From assembly GCA_943330985.1 (NCBI GenBank), contig CALQJV010000074.1:1-6598 (forward strand): a stretch of DNA of 6,598 nt, read 5' to 3'. Shown here piece after piece: positions 5,475 to 6,598 of this stretch. The notes under the pieces were generated by a model that ran no database searches, was not told the origin of the DNA, and saw only the letters and a list, made by a program, of their open reading frames with translations. Made by a program: the position numbers and the translations under genes. How positions within the stretch are numbered: the stretch's first letter is position 1; each line of letters opens with the position of its first letter. Source of the stretch: Chitinophaga pinensis (GTDB taxonomy: Bacteria; Bacteroidota; Bacteroidia; M30B66).

Positions 5475-6598
5475 AGGTGTTTAAATTTGGTGGAGCTTCG
5501 ATAGTTGATGCTCATGGAGTTCGAAATATTGTAGATATTATTCAGCGAAATGCATCTGAATCGATGTGTATTGTTATTTCGGCAATGGGTAAAACCACTA
5601 ACGCTTTGGAAGAAATTGTTCATGCCTATTTTAATAAAACAGGCGAAGCTTCTCAGCTATTAGAAACCCTTAAACAAAAACATCTCGATTTATTAAGTGA
5701 GTTATTCCCAAACGAACGCAATCAAGTAGAAGATGATATTGAGGATATCTTTGCAGAACTTTATTGGGCAATCGAAGAAACTCAAATTAAATCGTACGAT
5801 TATGAATACGATCAAATTGTTTCTCAAGGTGAATTTATCTCCACACGAATCGTTGCTGCTTTTTTAAATGCTTCTCAGATAGAAACACTCTGGCTCGACG
5901 CACGCGATTTAATTCGAACAGATAATACCTATCGAGAAGGACAGGTTGATTGGTTATTTACTCAGAAAGCGGTTGATAATTTAATTGGGAATGAACTAAG
6001 TTCTCAGTCACCTCAATTTTTTCTTACCCAAGGATTTATTGGAGGAACTTCCGAAAATTACACCACAACACTAGGACGTGAGGGGTCCGATTATACGGCT
6101 GCAATTCTTGCTTATTGTCTCCATGCGAAGGATGTTACCATTTGGAAGGATGTCCCAGGTGTATTAAACGCTGATCCACGACATTTTCCTCAAGCACAAT
6201 TGCTTCCAGCTTTGTCGTATTATGACGCAATTGAATTGGCTTATTATGGTGCTACAGTAATTCATCCCAAAACAATTAAGCCCTTGCAAAACAAAAATAT
6301 CCCTTTGTTTGTAAAATCTTTTGTGAACCCTGAAGCACCTGGTACTTGTATTAAAGAAGATGAATTAAGGCAGGAAATCCCAACCTATATTTTCAAAAAA
6401 CAACAAATTCTAATTTCAGTTTCTCCTCGTGATTTTTCATTTATTCTAGAAGAAAATCTTCGCGATTTATTTGAGCTTTTTTCCCAAAATAGAGCACATG
6501 TAAACCTCATGCAAAATTCAGCATTGAGTTTTTCAGTTTGTGTTACCATCGATCAAATTCGGTTGATTTCTCTCATTCAAGAACTCGATAAAAAATAC
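5471..6598 (+). CDS. Aspartate kinase, 3' end cut by the window edge
   Basis: Phosphorylates aspartate to 4-aspartyl phosphate, the first step toward lysine, diaminopimelate, threonine and methionine. The frame is open for 376 codons to the last base. The N-terminal KFGGAS (5-10) is the amino-acid-kinase lysine motif. Glu121 in SQGEF, TTLGREGSDYTAA (199-211, with Arg203 and Asp207) and TIWKDVPGVLNADPR (223-237) form the catalytic and nucleotide sites, and HPKTIKPL (265-272) closes the kinase domain. Residues from about 305 enter the first regulatory ACT domain (VNLMQNSALSFSVCV, 344-358). Monofunctional enzymes are usually about 415-450 residues, so only the end of the ACT region should be missing; a fusion to homoserine dehydrogenase cannot be excluded. 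The GREGSD form of the loop is the one I associate with Bacteroidota. The start is the ATG overlapping the acetyltransferase stop, with no separate promoter. The ACT region suggests lysine or threonine feedback. No gene symbol is assigned because lysC/thrA type cannot be decided. Confidence 0.93.
   Translation, partial: MKVFKFGGASIVDAHGVRNIVDIIQRNASESMCIVISAMGKTTNALEEIVHAYFNKTGEASQLLETLKQKHLDLLSELFPNERNQVEDDIEDIFAELYWAIEETQIKSYDYEYDQIVSQGEFISTRIVAAFLNASQIETLWLDARDLIRTDNTYREGQVDWLFTQKAVDNLIGNELSSQSPQFFLTQGFIGGTSENYTTTLGREGSDYTAAILAYCLHAKDVTIWKDVPGVLNADPRHFPQAQLLPALSYYDAIELAYYGATVIHPKTIKPLQNKNIPLFVKSFVNPEAPGTCIKEDELRQEIPTYIFKKQQILISVSPRDFSFILEENLRDLFELFSQNRAHVNLMQNSALSFSVCVTIDQIRLISLIQELDKKY

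Overview
The window looks like a low-GC member of the Bacteroidota, probably close to the Flavobacteriales. Four things point there: none of the gene starts I checked has a Shine-Dalgarno sequence; there is a textbook Bacteroidota -7 promoter element (TAnnTTTG); the aspartate kinase carries the GREGSDYTAA form of its nucleotide loop; and a fragment near the left edge resembles the C-terminal sorting domain of type IX secretion cargo. Placement below phylum is inference.

Layout. Positions 1-112 are foreign in composition (about 73% GC over 1-90) and encode, on the minus strand, an internal piece of a fatty-acid desaturase that runs off the left edge. From about 113 the composition drops to that of the rest of the window. 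A plus-strand reading frame there (114-212) looks like the last ~30 residues of a secreted Bacteroidota protein. Both gene pieces are cut at the same point, so 112/113 is a junction between unrelated sequences: either a chimeric assembly or a real rearrangement. Next come a PhnP-like metallo-beta-lactamase-fold hydrolase (minus, 225-986) and, divergent from it, lpxB (lipid A disaccharide synthase) followed closely by an exported SpoIID/LytB-domain protein. This pair touches two envelope layers, lipid A and peptidoglycan.

A 407-bp gap (3349-3755, about 17% GC, falling to about 10% at its right end) contains a clear promoter and a perfect 7-bp inverted repeat. It precedes a 367-residue, 23%-lysine protein with a short helical N-terminus and at least five AT-hook-like motifs, three of them in tandem 52-53-residue repeats. 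This is the least described gene here. It has the architecture of a nucleoid protein or a silencer of AT-rich DNA and may bind its own upstream region. A strong intrinsic terminator closes this unit.

The last unit is an SSAT-like GNAT acetyltransferase whose stop codon overlaps the start of an aspartate kinase (ATGA). The kinase is cut by the right edge. It opens the lysine/threonine/methionine/diaminopimelate pathway, and the acetyltransferase belongs to a family that acts on polyamines or lysine analogues.
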